Source: Hemicordylus capensis (Eukaryota; Chordata; Lepidosauria; Squamata; Cordylidae). Taken from it: 64,000 nt of DNA. Below, one piece after another: positions 33,732 to 44,262 of the stretch (position 1 is its first letter; each line of letters begins with the position of its first letter). The DNA lies in contig NC_069658.1 in the NCBI RefSeq assembly GCF_027244095.1, forward strand, positions 265,058,687 to 265,122,686. The letters are read 5' to 3'. The notes below the pieces were generated by a model that saw nothing but the letters and a program-made list of their open reading frames with translations, was not told where the DNA came from and ran no database searches. The position numbers and the translations under genes are program-made.

Positions 33732-34297
33732 TCCAAGGCCAGGACTGCAAAAATCCCCATTCTCTAAATTGATGAAGGGGAGCATTTAGACTACACTCTG
33801 TTTACTTACTGGTCACAATCAACTTTGCAGTGGCACTGCAGAACAATGCCATGATTTATGGCTGAGTCCTCCACTGGGGGATTGTGAACATCCCTCAAGA
33901 TAATACTATTTCAGGAAGTTGTAAATACTTCAGAGTATCTTTTAAAGCAGACTATTCTTGCAACATTTTACATTCTGTTTCATATTTTCAAGGTTAGGAT
34001 CACAAGTGTGAGGACTAGAAACTTGTTTTCATGTACACATTTATAAAGAAAATAAGTGAAGAACATGGAAATTATGCCAGTGCGGGGGAGGGGGTGTCTT
34101 CCCCCCCCCCCTCTATTCTGAACCCAGTAATGGAAAAAATTGATAACCCCTTGCCAGAAATCCATTATGTTCTACCAGTAGTCTAATCTTAGTCACAACA
34201 GTAGGTGCTATGCTTTCTGGTTCTTACTGCTTGTCCATTTCCAGTCCACCTTCACCCTTGTGGATACTCATCCTCAAGAGCCCCTTTCCATGTGCTA
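33732..34297. other. No gene seen (3' flank of gene C)
   Basis: No recognised feature and no clear polyadenylation signal for gene C. Confidence 0.35.
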
Positions 34298-35440
34298 CTA
34301 GAAGGTCTGTGACGGGTAGTGCCAGAGGGGGAGCATGGCCTGAGGGCCGTCCCCAGAGCTGTGAGTGCGCTCATGCCTCTTGTGATGAGAGCTGCGGCTG
34401 AAGCTCTTGCCACAGTAGATGCATATATATGGCTTCTCCCCTGTGTGTGTCCGCTGGTGCTGTGTCAGCGTGGACTTGTCCGTGAAGCGTTTGCCACAGG
34501 CATCACAGGCGTAGGGCTTCTCGCCTGTGTGGATGCGCTGGTGCCGCGTGAGGTTGGAGCTGACACTGAAGCGCTTGCCACAGTGGCTGCAGCGGAAGGG
34601 CTTCTCGCCGGTGTGGATGCGCATGTGCTTGACCAAGTCTGAGTTCTGGCCGAAGCTCTGCCAGCATTCCGCGCATGTGTTGGGGATCTCCGTGACTGGC
34701 TCTGCGGCAGGAGCCGCCAGGGTCCGCTTCTTGGCCTTGGTTTCCTTAGCGGCCTTGACTCTGCCACTGCTGCTGTCCGAAGGTGGAGGAAATGGACGAT
34801 GGGCGCAGCGGGAGCGGCCACGGGTGGGGGGATTGCGCAAGTGGCGCTTGCGATGGGAGCTGCGGCTGAAGCTCTTGCCACAGTCTGCGCAGCGGTACGG
34901 CTTCTCCCCCGTGTGGGTGCGCTGGTGCTGCGTCAGTGTCGACTTGTCAGTGAAGCTCTTGGCGCAAATGGGGCAGGAGTAGGGCTTCTCCCCAGTGTGG
35001 ATGCGCCGGTGGCGCACAAAGTTGGAGCTGACGCGGAAGCGCTTGCCACAGTAGCTGCACACGTAGGGGGCCTCGCCGGTGTGGATGCGCTGATGCGTGA
35101 TCAGCGTGGAGCTCTGTCTGAAGCTGCGCCCGCACTCAGTACACACAAAGGGTTTGTCTCCACTGTGAATGCGTTGGTGGTTCACCAGGTCGGAGCTGTG
35201 CAGAAAGCTCTTCCCACACTCTGAGCAGAGGTTGGGACGCCCTCCCTTGGCTGGAGCGGCTTGCCGTGGAAAGGGCACCTCCTTTTCTTCAACGGCCACC
35301 TTCTCCTCTTCCTCCTCTTCTGGAGGGCTGCGGCAGGGACGCTCCGACTTGCGCTTGTTCCTCTTCTCCTTTTCCCCAGCTAGGCCCTTGCCCACAGCGC
35401 TGCTCACGGTAGCAATGCTTTTGTGCTTCTTGGGGGGCAT
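34298..35440 (-). CDS. C2H2 zinc-finger protein C (5+4 fingers)
   Basis: Predicted nuclear DNA-binding protein of 380 aa in one exon. An in-frame ATG lies 18 bases upstream (35458), but MPPKK at 35440 aligns with B and A and is preferred. A basic N-terminus with an acidic run (six Glu at 41-46) precedes fingers at 72-92, 100-120, 128-148, 156-176 and 184-200, a Pro/Ser/Lys-rich spacer, then fingers at 256-275, 284-304, 312-332 and 340-360. It has one more finger than A, B and D: RQSSTLIT at position 2. Finger 5 has HLRNPP in place of the second His, with a Cys 12 residues after the remaining His, as in B and D. The coding exon is CpG-rich. The C-terminus ends [11 protein letters not shown], like A and B. 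No effector domain is seen. Confidence 0.9.
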   Translation of the reverse strand: MPPKKHKSIATVSSAVGKGLAGEKEKRNKRKSERPCRSPPEEEEEEKVAVEEKEVPFPRQAAPAKGGRPNLCSECGKSFLHSSDLVNHQRIHSGDKPFVCTECGRSFRQSSTLITHQRIHTGEAPYVCSYCGKRFRVSSNFVRHRRIHTGEKPYSCPICAKSFTDKSTLTQHQRTHTGEKPYRCADCGKSFSRSSHRKRHLRNPPTRGRSRCAHRPFPPPSDSSSGRVKAAKETKAKKRTLAAPAAEPVTEIPNTCAECWQSFGQNSDLVKHMRIHTGEKPFRCSHCGKRFSVSSNLTRHQRIHTGEKPYACDACGKRFTDKSTLTQHQRTHTGEKPYICIYCGKSFSRSSHHKRHERTHSSGDGPQAMLPLWHYPSQTF

Positions 35441-35482
35441 CCCAGCAGTCGCCACCAAGGACTCACCACTCCCTTAAGCAAT

Positions 35483-35512
35483 ACTGTGCCTATCACATGG
35501 GGGAGAAAGACA
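35483..35512 (-). promoter_or_regulatory. Putative 3' splice site before gene C coding exon
   Basis: Minus strand CTCTCTGTCTTTCTCCCCC, then GATAGGCACAG and TATTGC. Exon start at about 35483 would leave a leader of some 40 bases before 35440. Confidence 0.45.
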
Positions 35513-36063
35513 GAGAGAATCCCGATGGGAAAGAGTCACCTACGTAGCATCAGACAAAGACTTCATACACGACACACACATGCGCACAGAAAGAACTGAC
35601 GGACAAACCAATAACCCCATGCACATTAGGAGAGGCAAATGAGATGTGGGGATGGGTCGCGGAGGGTCGACAGGTAACTGTTTAAGATCTGGTAGGGGGC
35701 TGCGGCCTTGAAAGTTAGAGCAAGGTTGGGTAAGTGGCGTCAGGATTCCTGGATACTATTCCCAACCCTGAGGATGCATGCTCATTACACCACGCTTTTA
35801 GTGTAAATTAAGTTTTACTAGATCTTCATTCCCCCATTCCCTTCAAAAACTAACTGAGTACAGCCACCCAGCCCCACCCGTTACCTCTTCACCCTCCAGC
35901 TCCTAACCCTGCTCCACACTACCACTTTCCCCATCATGCCTCACATTCCTACATCGCACACCTCGCTACGCCATTCCATCTCCAGCCTGAGACAACTGGT
36001 TCTACAACAACCAGAGACTTGGTAGGGTCAAAGTTCAGCCTTCGGAAACCCTGAACGTAACTG
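35513..36063. other. No gene seen
   Basis: Putative gene C intron, no recognised feature. Confidence 0.35.
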
Positions 36064-36640
36064 TTTATAGCTGACGTGATTCCCCTCATTCAGTCTCTGA
36101 ACTGGCTTCCTGTCCACTCCCTGCCCCGCCGCTGTTCAGGAAAACTCCTTGTCCTTGCCTTAGAACTGGAGTCCTCCATGGCCTTGCCTCCCTTTACCCC
36201 TCTGCCCTCCTATCCCAGTATATCCCTGGGCCCTTTGCTCCGCCTCCTCTTCACCCCCTTCAGCCACCCAAAGGCCAAGGCTCTTCTTTCCCCCTTGCTG
36301 GCCCTCCCACCCAGAACTCCTCTGTGATGCAGCCTCCCTTTCTTCCAATGGCTCCTCCCCACCCACCTCTTCCTTGAAGCCATGGACTGAATCCAGGAGG
36401 CACCTTAATGCAAGGCTTTGGCTTAACTGAAACCACATGTCACTGGACATGCTTATTCTTCCCCTTCTCGCCTCACTCTCCTCTTCCTCTCCTCCCTGTG
36501 TTGCCTCCCCTTGTGGTGAAATTTAGACTGGAAACTCCTTGGATCAGGGGCCTGTCTTTTTGCTGATATTACTTTGTAAAGGGCGATGCAAAGTGAAAGC
36601 CAATCATCATTATGGCATGCAACATGTTTTTGTGTCTCTA
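36064..36640 (+). mobile_element. Decayed L2/CR1-like LINE 3' region
   Basis: The frame at 36076 gives IQSLNWLPVHS, resembling the 'LHWLPV' motif of vertebrate LINE ORF2. It is followed by text such as GACTGGAAACTCCTTGGATC, typical of L2 3' ends. Heavily decayed. Confidence 0.4.
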
Positions 36641-36795
36641 GGAACATAGGAAGCTGCCTTACATGGAGTCAGGATATTGGCCCATCTAGTTCAGCATTGT
36701 TTTGTTTACATTGACAACCAGTGGCTCTCCAGGGGGTTCAGACAGGAGTCTTTCCCAGCTCTATCTGGATATGCCAGGGATTAAACCTAGGAATT
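36640..36795 (-). mobile_element. tRNA-headed SINE
   Basis: Reverse copy beginning GGAACATAGGAAGCTGCC and ending in the head-side GATATGCCAGGGATTAAACC. Confidence 0.6.
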
Positions 36796-36872
36796 TCTCT
36801 TTGTAAACCGCCCTGAGCCATTTTTGGAAGGGCGGTATAGAAATCAAATTATTTATTATTATTATTATATAA
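36796..36872 (+). mobile_element. L2-type LINE 3' tail
   Basis: TTGTAAACCGCCCTGAGCCA, GGGCGGTATAGAAATC and (ATT)n. Confidence 0.6.
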
Positions 36873-37038
36873 AGCAGATGCTCTGCCTCCAGTGCATCCA
36901 TCTCCCCACCACCTTTCCATGGTGGCATGGCCTAGGTTGCCAGAACCTAAGGGGTATACTCGTGGGTCAAATGGGCCGTAACCCAAAGCCAAAAAAAAGA
37001 AAGCCAAACCTGCCACACCTCGAGGACCCACTCTCCAC

Positions 37039-37434
37039 TAAGGATGTGCACGGAACCAGTTCAGAAGCCCTTTATGGGCCTCCGAACTGGTTCGTAGAAC
37101 CTGCAGTTCCGCCGGTTCGAAGGCAGCAGCAGGGGTCTCCCTTTAAAAGCAGGGGGAGGGTGCACTTACCCCTCCTGCCGCTTTTCCTCCACTGGCGTCA
37201 GTATTTTTAACAGCCCATCGGGGCAGCAGAGTACCTCCCTGCCACCCCATTGCCCTCCTCTTCTGAATATGACCAGAAGCTGCTGACATGCCTGCAGGCT
37301 GTTAAAAATATCGACGCTGGCGGGGGGGGGGAGGAAAGCAACAGGAGGGATAAGTGCACCCAGTCCCCCCCGCTCTTAAAGGGAGACCCCCACCGCCTTC
37401 GAACCGCCCCGCCGCAGTTCCGTGCACATCCCTA
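37039..37434 (+). mobile_element. Foldback hAT-type miniature element, 396 bp
   Basis: The ends are TAAGGATGTGCACGGAAC and, in reverse, TAGGGATGTGCACGGAAC. The two halves are long imperfect inverted repeats that also share GTCTCCCTTTAA, GTGCACTTA and ATTTTTAACAGCC. Exact 8-bp flanks CTCTCCAC (37031-37038 and 37435-37442) show hAT-type insertion. No transposase. Confidence 0.9.
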
Positions 37435-37442
37435 CTCTCCAC

Positions 37443-38893
37443 TCCCTAGTTTAAGAAACTCAGATTTAACTCTTTACCAAAAGCATGCATACTGAATGAC
37501 ATGGCACAATTATACATGCCTATAAACTAGGGTGTCATTCGGTAGCTCAGGAACTACTGGTAGCTCCCAGGCTTCCTGAAAGTAGGTGTCCAGGCATTTG
37601 GGCTTGCTTCTCTCTTCCTTCCCTTTCAGCTAACAGCGCAAATCTGAGTGGGTGCACCATTTTTAATATCTCTCTCTCTCTCTCTCTCTCTCTCTCAGAA
37701 TTGGTTTTATTCTCCTTCCCATTAATCTGTCTGGAGACTGTCTTGCTCCCCTCCTGTCCTGCAGCAAAGTGCTCAGGGGATTCAGGAGCATTGCTGTTAA
37801 AATCCCTTCTTCTGTCTGTAATTGTTTTTTAAAGCTGCCATTTACAACCGGCTCTGCCTCCCCAACCAAGCTTCTGTTTTGTGTTGGTAGCTCCCAAAAC
37901 CCTGGCAAAAAACACAAAAGTTGCTCCCAGAAGCTTGAAGTCTGCCCGTACCTGCTCAAAAATACGTTTCCTGGCCAAGATTTTGGCAAGACTCCAGGAG
38001 CTGGCTGTATGCCACCCTTCTTAAGTGACACCTGCATGCTTCTTAACCCAAGAACCAGATGCAGCTGAGAACAATTTCACCTTGAAAGGAGCTCCCCAGC
38101 AGTGCTCAGGACAAAACCTGACCAGCCTCAGCTGGTGCTGCCCTTGCTCTCAACAGGAAAGAAGCGGCAACAGGCAACTTTGTAATGTGTGAGTGGTCAT
38201 ACGAGAGTCACCACAGTAATATCTACCATTCACACATTTCAAATTTTGCATCTGACTTTGCTCTGTTGGGTGTCGTGGCATGGAACATGCTCTCTGCAGA
38301 TATTCATCTTTCCCACTTGCTACTTGAAAACATTCCCTTCTATAAAGGGTTGTGTGTGGTTTTTATTGTGTATGTTGTATGTTATTGTTGGTAAATTGAC
38401 CTAAGTCCCAGGCCAGCAGGACCATTATTTAACTCAAGCTGCAGTGGTTATTATTTGCACACCAGAACGATGTGCATCTCAGTTCAGGCTATATTCTAGC
38501 CACTTTCCAAAAGCATCTGTTGAATCATAATTGCTTTGCAGTCCTCATTCAACGGGCTGAGAATGGTGAGGAAATGAAGCAGCTTTCTAAGGTGCTGCTT
38601 TGACTCACTCATTCTAATGGCCTAACTTGCCCTCTGATTCCAGCAGTCTCTAGAGCTGTATTCACACATGTTCAACACCTGTACAAGAAGTGTACCGTGT
38701 ACACAGGTACAGTTATTAACACATTATGCTGAACTCAGGTACAGAACTATACTTCCTATCTGTAGCAAGCGTTTCTGAAGGGCCTCTACCCAGGTTCACT
38801 TTTTAAATGAGCACAGATACAGTAACTGACTGTGAACAATCAATTGTTCAGTAGATACAGTACAGTCGTGTTCACACACAAAACATGTACACA
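37443..38893. other. No gene seen; (CT)n run
   Basis: A (CT)n run lies at 37669-37698. Nothing else recognised. Confidence 0.4.
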
Positions 38894-39185
38894 GGAACAT
38901 AGGAAGCTGCCATATATACTGAGTCAGACCATTGGTCTATCTAGCTCAGTATTGTCTACACGGACTGGCAGCGGCTTCTCCAAGGTTGCAGCTCTCAGCC
39001 CTATCTTGGAGATGCCAGGGAGGGGAACTTGGAACCTTCTGCTCTTCCCAGAGCAGCTCTATCCCCTAAGAGGGAGTATCTTACAGTGCTCACATGTAGT
39101 CTCCCATTCAAATGCAACCAGGGCAGACCCTGCTTAGCTAAGAGGACAAGTCATGCTTGCTACCACAAGACCAGCTCTCCTCTCC
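38894..39185 (-). mobile_element. 5S-rRNA-headed SINE
   Basis: On the minus strand the head reads TTAGCTAAGCAGGGTCTGCC, CTGGTTGCATTTGAATGGGAGAC, matching the box A, intermediate element and box C region of 5S rRNA. A tRNA-like middle and the AGCTTCCTATGTTCC end follow. Same family as 54912-55232. Confidence 0.7.
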
Positions 39186-39245
39186 TCCCAGTGTACAAAC
39201 ATCTGTACATTTGTATGACATAATATCAAATCCCCATTCAGCCAT

Positions 39246-39410
39246 GATACTAGCTGGGTGACTCTGGGCCAGTCACTTCTCTCTCAGCCTAGCCTACTTC
39301 ACAGAGTTGTTGTGAGAAAAAACTTAAGTATGTAGTACACCGCTCTGGGCTCCTTGGAGGAAGAGAGGGATATAAAAATGTAAATAATAATGATAATGAT
39401 AATAATAGTT
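39246..39410 (+). mobile_element. tRNA-derived, L2-tailed SINE, 5' truncated
   Basis: GCTGGGTGACTCTGGGCCAG, CACAGAGTTGTTGTGAG and tail AGAGGGATATAAAAATG plus (AAT/GATA)n. The head is missing. Confidence 0.75.
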
Positions 39411-39999
39411 AATATCTTAATAGGGCTAAAATCAGGCAGATATTTCCCAGTCCTGCTACATGAAAAGTACTGAGCTCTGTGCAACGCAACACCTTATACA
39501 TTCAGCAGGGCAGGCGTGCTGCCATCGGCCTGTGCAAAGCAGCCTTTTGCAAGCTGGCATTTCATGCAAGCTCAGACGAACTCGTCCTCCTAGCTGTCCC
39601 TGACACATCCCCGCCCCCTTTCCTCCCCTACGGCCAGTTGATCCCACCTCACTGATCCCTACTGGCGCCGATACGGAGTGGCAAAAAGGCTAGCACTGAG
39701 AGCCAGCAGCAACTTAGGAAGGGAAAGCAGCTGCCAGCCTGACCCAGTCCCAGCCACCCCTTTGCTCGGTGTGTGTGTGTGTATGCATCCATCAGTCCGT
39801 GGTGTGTGTCAGGTCAGTTACCTGGAATCTCCTGCTCAGGAAGAACCAATGGCTGTCCTGAGAGAGGCTAGTTGTTCCAGCTAAGGGCACCCAGCAAGGC
39901 AAGGCGTGCTGCTTGGATCAAGGTCCCCTCCGACCTTCCTTGCCCTCCACAAACCAGGCCCGATAGGCTGGGGGAGGAAACTACTTAGGGGAAGGGGAT
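39411..39999. other. No gene seen
   Basis: CpG content rises towards gene C's upstream module. No other feature. Confidence 0.35.
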
Positions 40000-40179
40000 A
40001 GCCTCATAATGGAGGTGGTAGCAGCAGCCGCCGCCGCCGCCGCTTCTCTGACCCAGGAAGCTCAATCCTTGAGAAGAAGGCTGAGCAGAGAATGTTAGCG
40101 CGCGTGTGTGTGTGAGAGGGAGAGTGAAAGAAAGAAAGAACTCCCTCCCTTAGCAAATAGCCAGGGCCCTCTGGTGGCA
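40000..40179 (-). promoter_or_regulatory. Gene C upstream module
   Basis: Read on the minus strand: TGCCACCAGAGGGCCC (40164-40179, CTCF-core-like), a CT-rich stretch, GATTGAGCTTCCTGGGTCAG (within 40046-40070), a (GGC)n run and CCTCCATTATGAGG (near 40003-40015). The last block matches gene A's module base for base over CTCCATTATGAGG. CpG-rich. Lies about 4.6 kb before gene C's ATG. Confidence 0.6.
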
Positions 40180-40440
40180 GTGAGGAAAGATCCCACCCCC
40201 TTCTCTACATCCTCCTCCCCACAAAGTAAATGGCAGGGTGAGGGGAGGGGTGGAAGCAGCGGAGGCAGAATTGCCGAGAAAGGGACCCTATGCAACCCGG
40301 AGACATTTGGGGCATACAGACTGGAAGCTATAGTTGTTTTAACAAGTCAGAACTACTGGCAGCCTGCAGTATGAGGCCTGATTTAAACACATCATTGGGC
40401 ATAGGTTTTGATAGTTTGTCTGAGCCTTACCTGCTGCACA

Positions 40441-40695
40441 TAGGGTTGCCAACATTTCATTGCCAGAATGAGGGACACAAGTGCCAGAATAAGGGACACA
40501 CGTTTGGTGGGGCTGGCTGGGGGTGGGGGGTGGAGGGACTGGGAGGTGTAGGTAATTAAGAGCCTGAGTATCACTGATGTTTATGAATTATATGCTATTG
40601 GATAAACGAGGGGCAAATGCTGTCCCTATAGGGACCAACATTTCATCCCTGAAATGAGGGACATCCTGTGTCATGAGGGACAGTTGGCACCCCTA
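40441..40695 (+). mobile_element. hAT-type miniature element
   Basis: The left end TAGGGTTGCCAAC pairs with the right end GTTGGCACCCCTA. Flanks GCTGCACA and CCTGCACA agree at 7 of 8 sites. Inside, GAGGGACA motifs repeat in direct copies. Non-coding. Confidence 0.75.
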
Positions 40696-40852
40696 CCTGC
40701 ACAGCACTCCATGTTTCTGACGTCACATTTGGACTGGGTCATTGGTGCTTGTGGGCACAGCATTCAAGGATCTGAAGCCTGTGGGTGTGCTATGCAGGTG
40801 CCAGCAGAGACCTGGCTTAAACATTACACTGAGGGTGTGGAAGCCCATAGAG

Positions 40853-40981
40853 CAGGAGTTCTCAAACCTGGGTCCCTGGATGTGGTTGGACTACAACTCT
40901 CATCATCACCCCAGCCACAATGGCCGTCAGCTGGGGATGGTAGGTGTTGTCCAAAAACGTCTGGGGACCCAAGTTCAATAA
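40853..40981 (+). mobile_element. hAT-like foldback remnant
   Basis: CAGGAGTTCTCAAACCTGGG, GGACTACAACTCTCATCATC and the right end GTCTGGGGACCCAAGTTC are those of the squamate foldback family also seen at 14362-14428. The right terminus is worn. Confidence 0.5.
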
Positions 40982-40982
40982 T

Positions 40983-41563
40983 AAGGAGAGCTGGTCTTGT
41001 GGTTAGCAAGCATGACTTGTCCCCTTAGCTAAGCAGGGTCTACCCTGGTTACAAATGAATGGGAAACTAGGAGGCTGTTCCCATGATCAGGTGAAATCGG
41101 AGCCTCCAGGTGGTTAACCTGCCAAACTACCCCTCCCCTTAAACCGGGTTTGCAGAGCGAGCACTCTGCAAACCCGTTTTTTTTTTTTTATTGTGAGTTG
41201 CCACGGCATGGCTTCGCGCTGCAGCAACTCACAAGGAGACACCCCCCCCCCCCGATCCAGAGGCTGAAAAGCAGCCTCCCGGCTCGGGGATCTCTCCAGC
41301 ATGCCCTGCGCACTCGTGGGCCACGTGGGCCTCCATGCTGGAGCTTCTGGGCCACGTGGCCCCCAATCCTCCCAGCCCCTGCTGGCCACCCAGAGCAGAC
41401 TGCCTGCCCGCTCTCCCAGCAAACCCTCCCCAGGCTCTTCTCATTAATCGTGAGAAGAGCCTCTAGAAGTGTGAGCACTGCAAGATATTCCCCTCGAGAT
41501 GGAGCCGCTCTGGGAAGAGCAGAAGGTTTCAAGTTCCTTCCCTGGCTTCTCCAAGATAGGACA
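40983..41563 (+). mobile_element. 5S-rRNA-headed SINE split by a DNA transposon
   Basis: The left piece (40983-41075) has CCTTAGCTAAGCAGGGTC and AATGGGAAACTA. The right piece (41469-41563) has AGTGTGAGCACTGCAAGATA and TTCCTTCCCTGGC. Comparison with 38894-39185 and 54912-55232 shows the pieces are contiguous in the SINE. Confidence 0.7.
41076..41468 (+). mobile_element. Non-autonomous DNA transposon nested in SINE
   Basis: The left end GGAGGCTGTTCCCATGATCA pairs with the reversed right end GAGGCTCTTCTCACGATTA. CTA (or TA) lies at both junctions, a possible 2-3 bp target duplication. A second inverted pair (GGGTTTGCAGAGCGAG / GCACTCTGCAAACCCG) and homopolymer runs lie inside. Superfamily not settled; Tc1-like or Harbinger-like target size. 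Confidence 0.55.
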
Positions 41564-41884
41564 AGATATTTTTTTTAATAGGACAAGATTATTTTTTTTG
41601 GAACCAACAAACTACCAAAGTATACAGTACGTTGCCAAAGCACAATTATATACAAAGTGGTTGTTTGTACATCATATATCTACAAAGATTTACACACAAG
41701 GATTTGGAAACCCACAAGGTTATGAAGTATATGCAGGTAGTACTGTAACTCGGGGGTGGGGGATTTCAAGGCACATCAGGTAATCGGGGGGGGGGTTTAC
41801 ATCCGACGTCCATTTCCACAATTTGTCCCATTGCTGTTTAGAGGAGATACTCTTGTCTTTTTGCACATAACCATACAAACTTTT
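41564..41884. other. No gene seen
   Basis: No recognised feature. Confidence 0.35.
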
Positions 41885-42860
41885 TCAGAAGAGATTTACT
41901 GTCTCATCTGTGTGAACCTCTTGGCCGCATCTTCCCTCCCTATTCCTATGCAGGAGCATTGCATAAATGACATACAGGTTTACTAACCTGATTATGAGAA
42001 GGGAAACCTTCCAATTCCCTAGTATGAGGGCACCCATTCCGTCCTGTTTCCTTGAAGGTTTCTTTCTGGGACCTCGAAAAGAGGTTCTGTCACTCAAACC
42101 CAAGGTTAGTTCTTCCCAAATCTGTTTTTCCAAATCAGGCCACTCTAACAGCTTGCTTACTCCCTGCCACACTCTTTTGGCTACCACACACTCTTTTAAG
42201 AAATGTGAGTGGGTTTCCCTGAATGTTTTGCCTAGCTCACTAGCTTTCTGTTTGCAGGTGATTTTAGGACACTCTTGCTCGTCCTCTGGGAGCCATGGCT
42301 TAGCCGCATTAAGTGGTAGTACTTGGTGGTATAAGCGCCACCTTGTTTCCCATAAATGGAAAGGGACTTTTTTCTCCTTAAAGAGAGCGATAGGGTGATC
42401 GGGTTGCAACAAGTACTGTGAAGTGCGGTGTTTGTAGTGTTTACATTCTAAATCAGGTTTTTAAAAACCCACTTCTAGAATCTCTCCATAAATTGTTTTC
42501 CTTAGCTGCTTAACTGAGGAGGATCCTTTAAATAGATCAGCCCAAGACAGGGCTGAGAGAGATTCCTACCTGCAACCTTGGAGAATCCGCTGCCAGTCAG
42601 TGAAGACAATACTGAGCTAGATAGACCAATGGTCTGACTTAGTATATGGCAGCTTCCTATGTTCCTATCCCTGCCATAAGGATAGGTTTTATTTTTGAAC
42701 ATGTCTACTAGTGTCATATTTAAACCAGGTCTTAGCTGCAGGCGCCAAGAAGTTGCCCTATACTGACACTAGTTTGGTTTGGAGGGATTTGCCCTCCTGT
42801 GGCTCAGACGAAGTGCTTTCCCAGTCCTGCTTAACCAGTGATTAGCAGACACTCATTTTA
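41885..42860 (-). mobile_element. Tx1/L1-like LINE, ORF2 C-terminal remnant
   Basis: The minus frame 41885-42412 encodes 175 aa with WRLYHQVLPL and ETHSHFLKECVVAKRVW, the layout of the C-terminal zf-RVT-type segment of LINE ORF2 proteins, especially Tx1-like ones. Related text continues upstream (to about 42860) with stops, interrupted by a SINE at 42556-42668. It has no 5' part, so it is a dead fragment. The clade call is from motif memory. Confidence 0.55.
42556..42668 (+). mobile_element. SINE 3' part inside LINE remnant
   Basis: CCTACCTGCAACCTTGGAGA, CCAATGGTCTGACTTAGTAT and GCAGCTTCCTATGTTCC. 5' truncated. Confidence 0.75.
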
Positions 42861-42904
42861 GCAAATGAAGCAGATGTTTGGAGGTTTCCAGGAAGGAAGC
42901 ATCA

Positions 42905-43075
42905 GGTTGGCTCCTGTGTGAACCAGGATGCTGCACTCGCAGGGCCTTGGGTCTGATCCAGCAGTCTTCTCCTTAAGTTCTTGCAACTAGAGATGCCAAG
43001 GATTTAATTGGGGACCTTTGGCACAGAGAGCATGAGCTCTGCTTCAAGCTGTGGCCTCTCTCACGAGGTTACAGC
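42905..43075 (+). mobile_element. CR1-type 3' end followed by reversed SINE head
   Basis: GAACCAGGATGCTGCACTCG and GGTCTGATCCAGCAGTCTTC are a CR1 3' end. GAGATGCCAAGGATTTAATT to GCTGTGGCCTCTC then looks like a reversed tRNA-type SINE head. Confidence 0.4.
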
Positions 43076-43779
43076 CCTCTTGTTTCTTCCCACAATCGGG
43101 CAAAAACAGACAACCTTCTGAACACAGAAACTAACCAGCCCTTATTTTAAAGTGCTGGGTTTTTTGACCCGCTCCATTTAGCCCAATCACGTATACTGGA
43201 TAGGAGTTAGGTAGCCACAGGCAGAGATTACTTGCAGCTCTGCAGCCTGAGAGGCCAGGGCCCAGGGATTGAACCAGGAACATTATAACTGTAAAGCCTA
43301 TCTGCTGTATTCTATTCAATTTCTTTTATGTTTTGTTGTTTAGAAGTTTGTCCCATTGGGGATCCTGTAGAGGGGAGTGAAATCAGAAAGGAGGAGGCAA
43401 TAGACTTGTTTCCGAATACATTCTTAGTTAAATCTATATAAGATTACCTTGTGTTTGTGAGGGAAGCAGCTATAAAACACTATCCCACTGGTATGCTGGC
43501 AGCCAAAGTAACTTCAGACTATCTCCAGTGCCATCTCACACTTGGACTGCACACACTGCAGTGGCTTTTGCTTAAGGCTGGGGTTCCCAGCAGGCCCTCG
43601 GGGTACTTGAAGGACTCCGGGGCGGGGGCAGGGAAAAGCCATCCTCCCCACGGGGCAGCCACACTATTTGTTCTTTATCTGAGAACGGCTGGCTTGAAAC
43701 CGATTCATCCTCAGTGATGTGTCCACGGCTGGCTACGTGCTGAAACTCAGCGTACCCTTCTCAGCTTGACTGACAGGCG
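43076..43779. other. No gene seen
   Basis: No recognised feature. Confidence 0.35.
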
Positions 43780-43943
43780 TTAAGAAAATTAACACTGAGT
43801 TCTCCCATTGAAATTAATGGGACAAGTAAACCGGCTTAAGAAAATTAACACTGAGCTCTCCCATTGAAATTAATGGGACAAGTAAACCGGCTTAAGAAAA
43901 TTAACACTGAGTTCTCCCATTGAAATTAATGGGACAAGTAAAC
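43780..43943 (+). repeat. Three tandem copies of a 56-bp unit
   Basis: Units at 43780, 43836 and 43892, the last four bases short. Each starts TTAAGAAAATTAACACTGAG and contains the palindrome CCCATTGAAATTAATGGG. Near-identical copies, so recent. Confidence 0.95.
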
Positions 43944-44078
43944 TTAGTTTGGATGTAAACCGGTGACTGGAATAGCCTGTCTCACAACTGTAACATATAA
44001 ATTTGTACACAGACACACACACACAGTCTCTGTGGGGTACTTGAGCTGAAGCTTTATGATAGAAGGGATACATAAAGA

Positions 44079-44262
44079 ACATAAGAACAGCCCTGCTGGA
44101 TCAGGCCTAAGGCTCATCTAGTTCAGCATCCTGTTTTGCACAGTGGCCCACCAGATGCCGCTGGAAGCCACAGGCAGGAGAGGTATGCCCTCTCTCCTGC
44201 TGTTACTCCCCTGCAACTGGGACTCAGACATCCTGCCTTTGAGGCTGGAGGTAGCCTATAGT
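44079..44262 (-). mobile_element. CR1-type LINE 3' UTR
   Basis: AAGAACAGCCCTGCTGGATC, GTTCAGCATCCTGTTTTGC and CAGTGGCCCACCAG, as in the reverse CR1 at 27079-27638 but without coding sequence. Confidence 0.7.

Noticed and set aside
37250-38068. Possible transposon with TGTCA-type ends (about 37531-38030)
   Set aside because: Ends pair over only a few bases and no target duplication was found.
43780-43943. CRISPR-like array
   Set aside because: Units are contiguous with no unique spacers, in a vertebrate genome.
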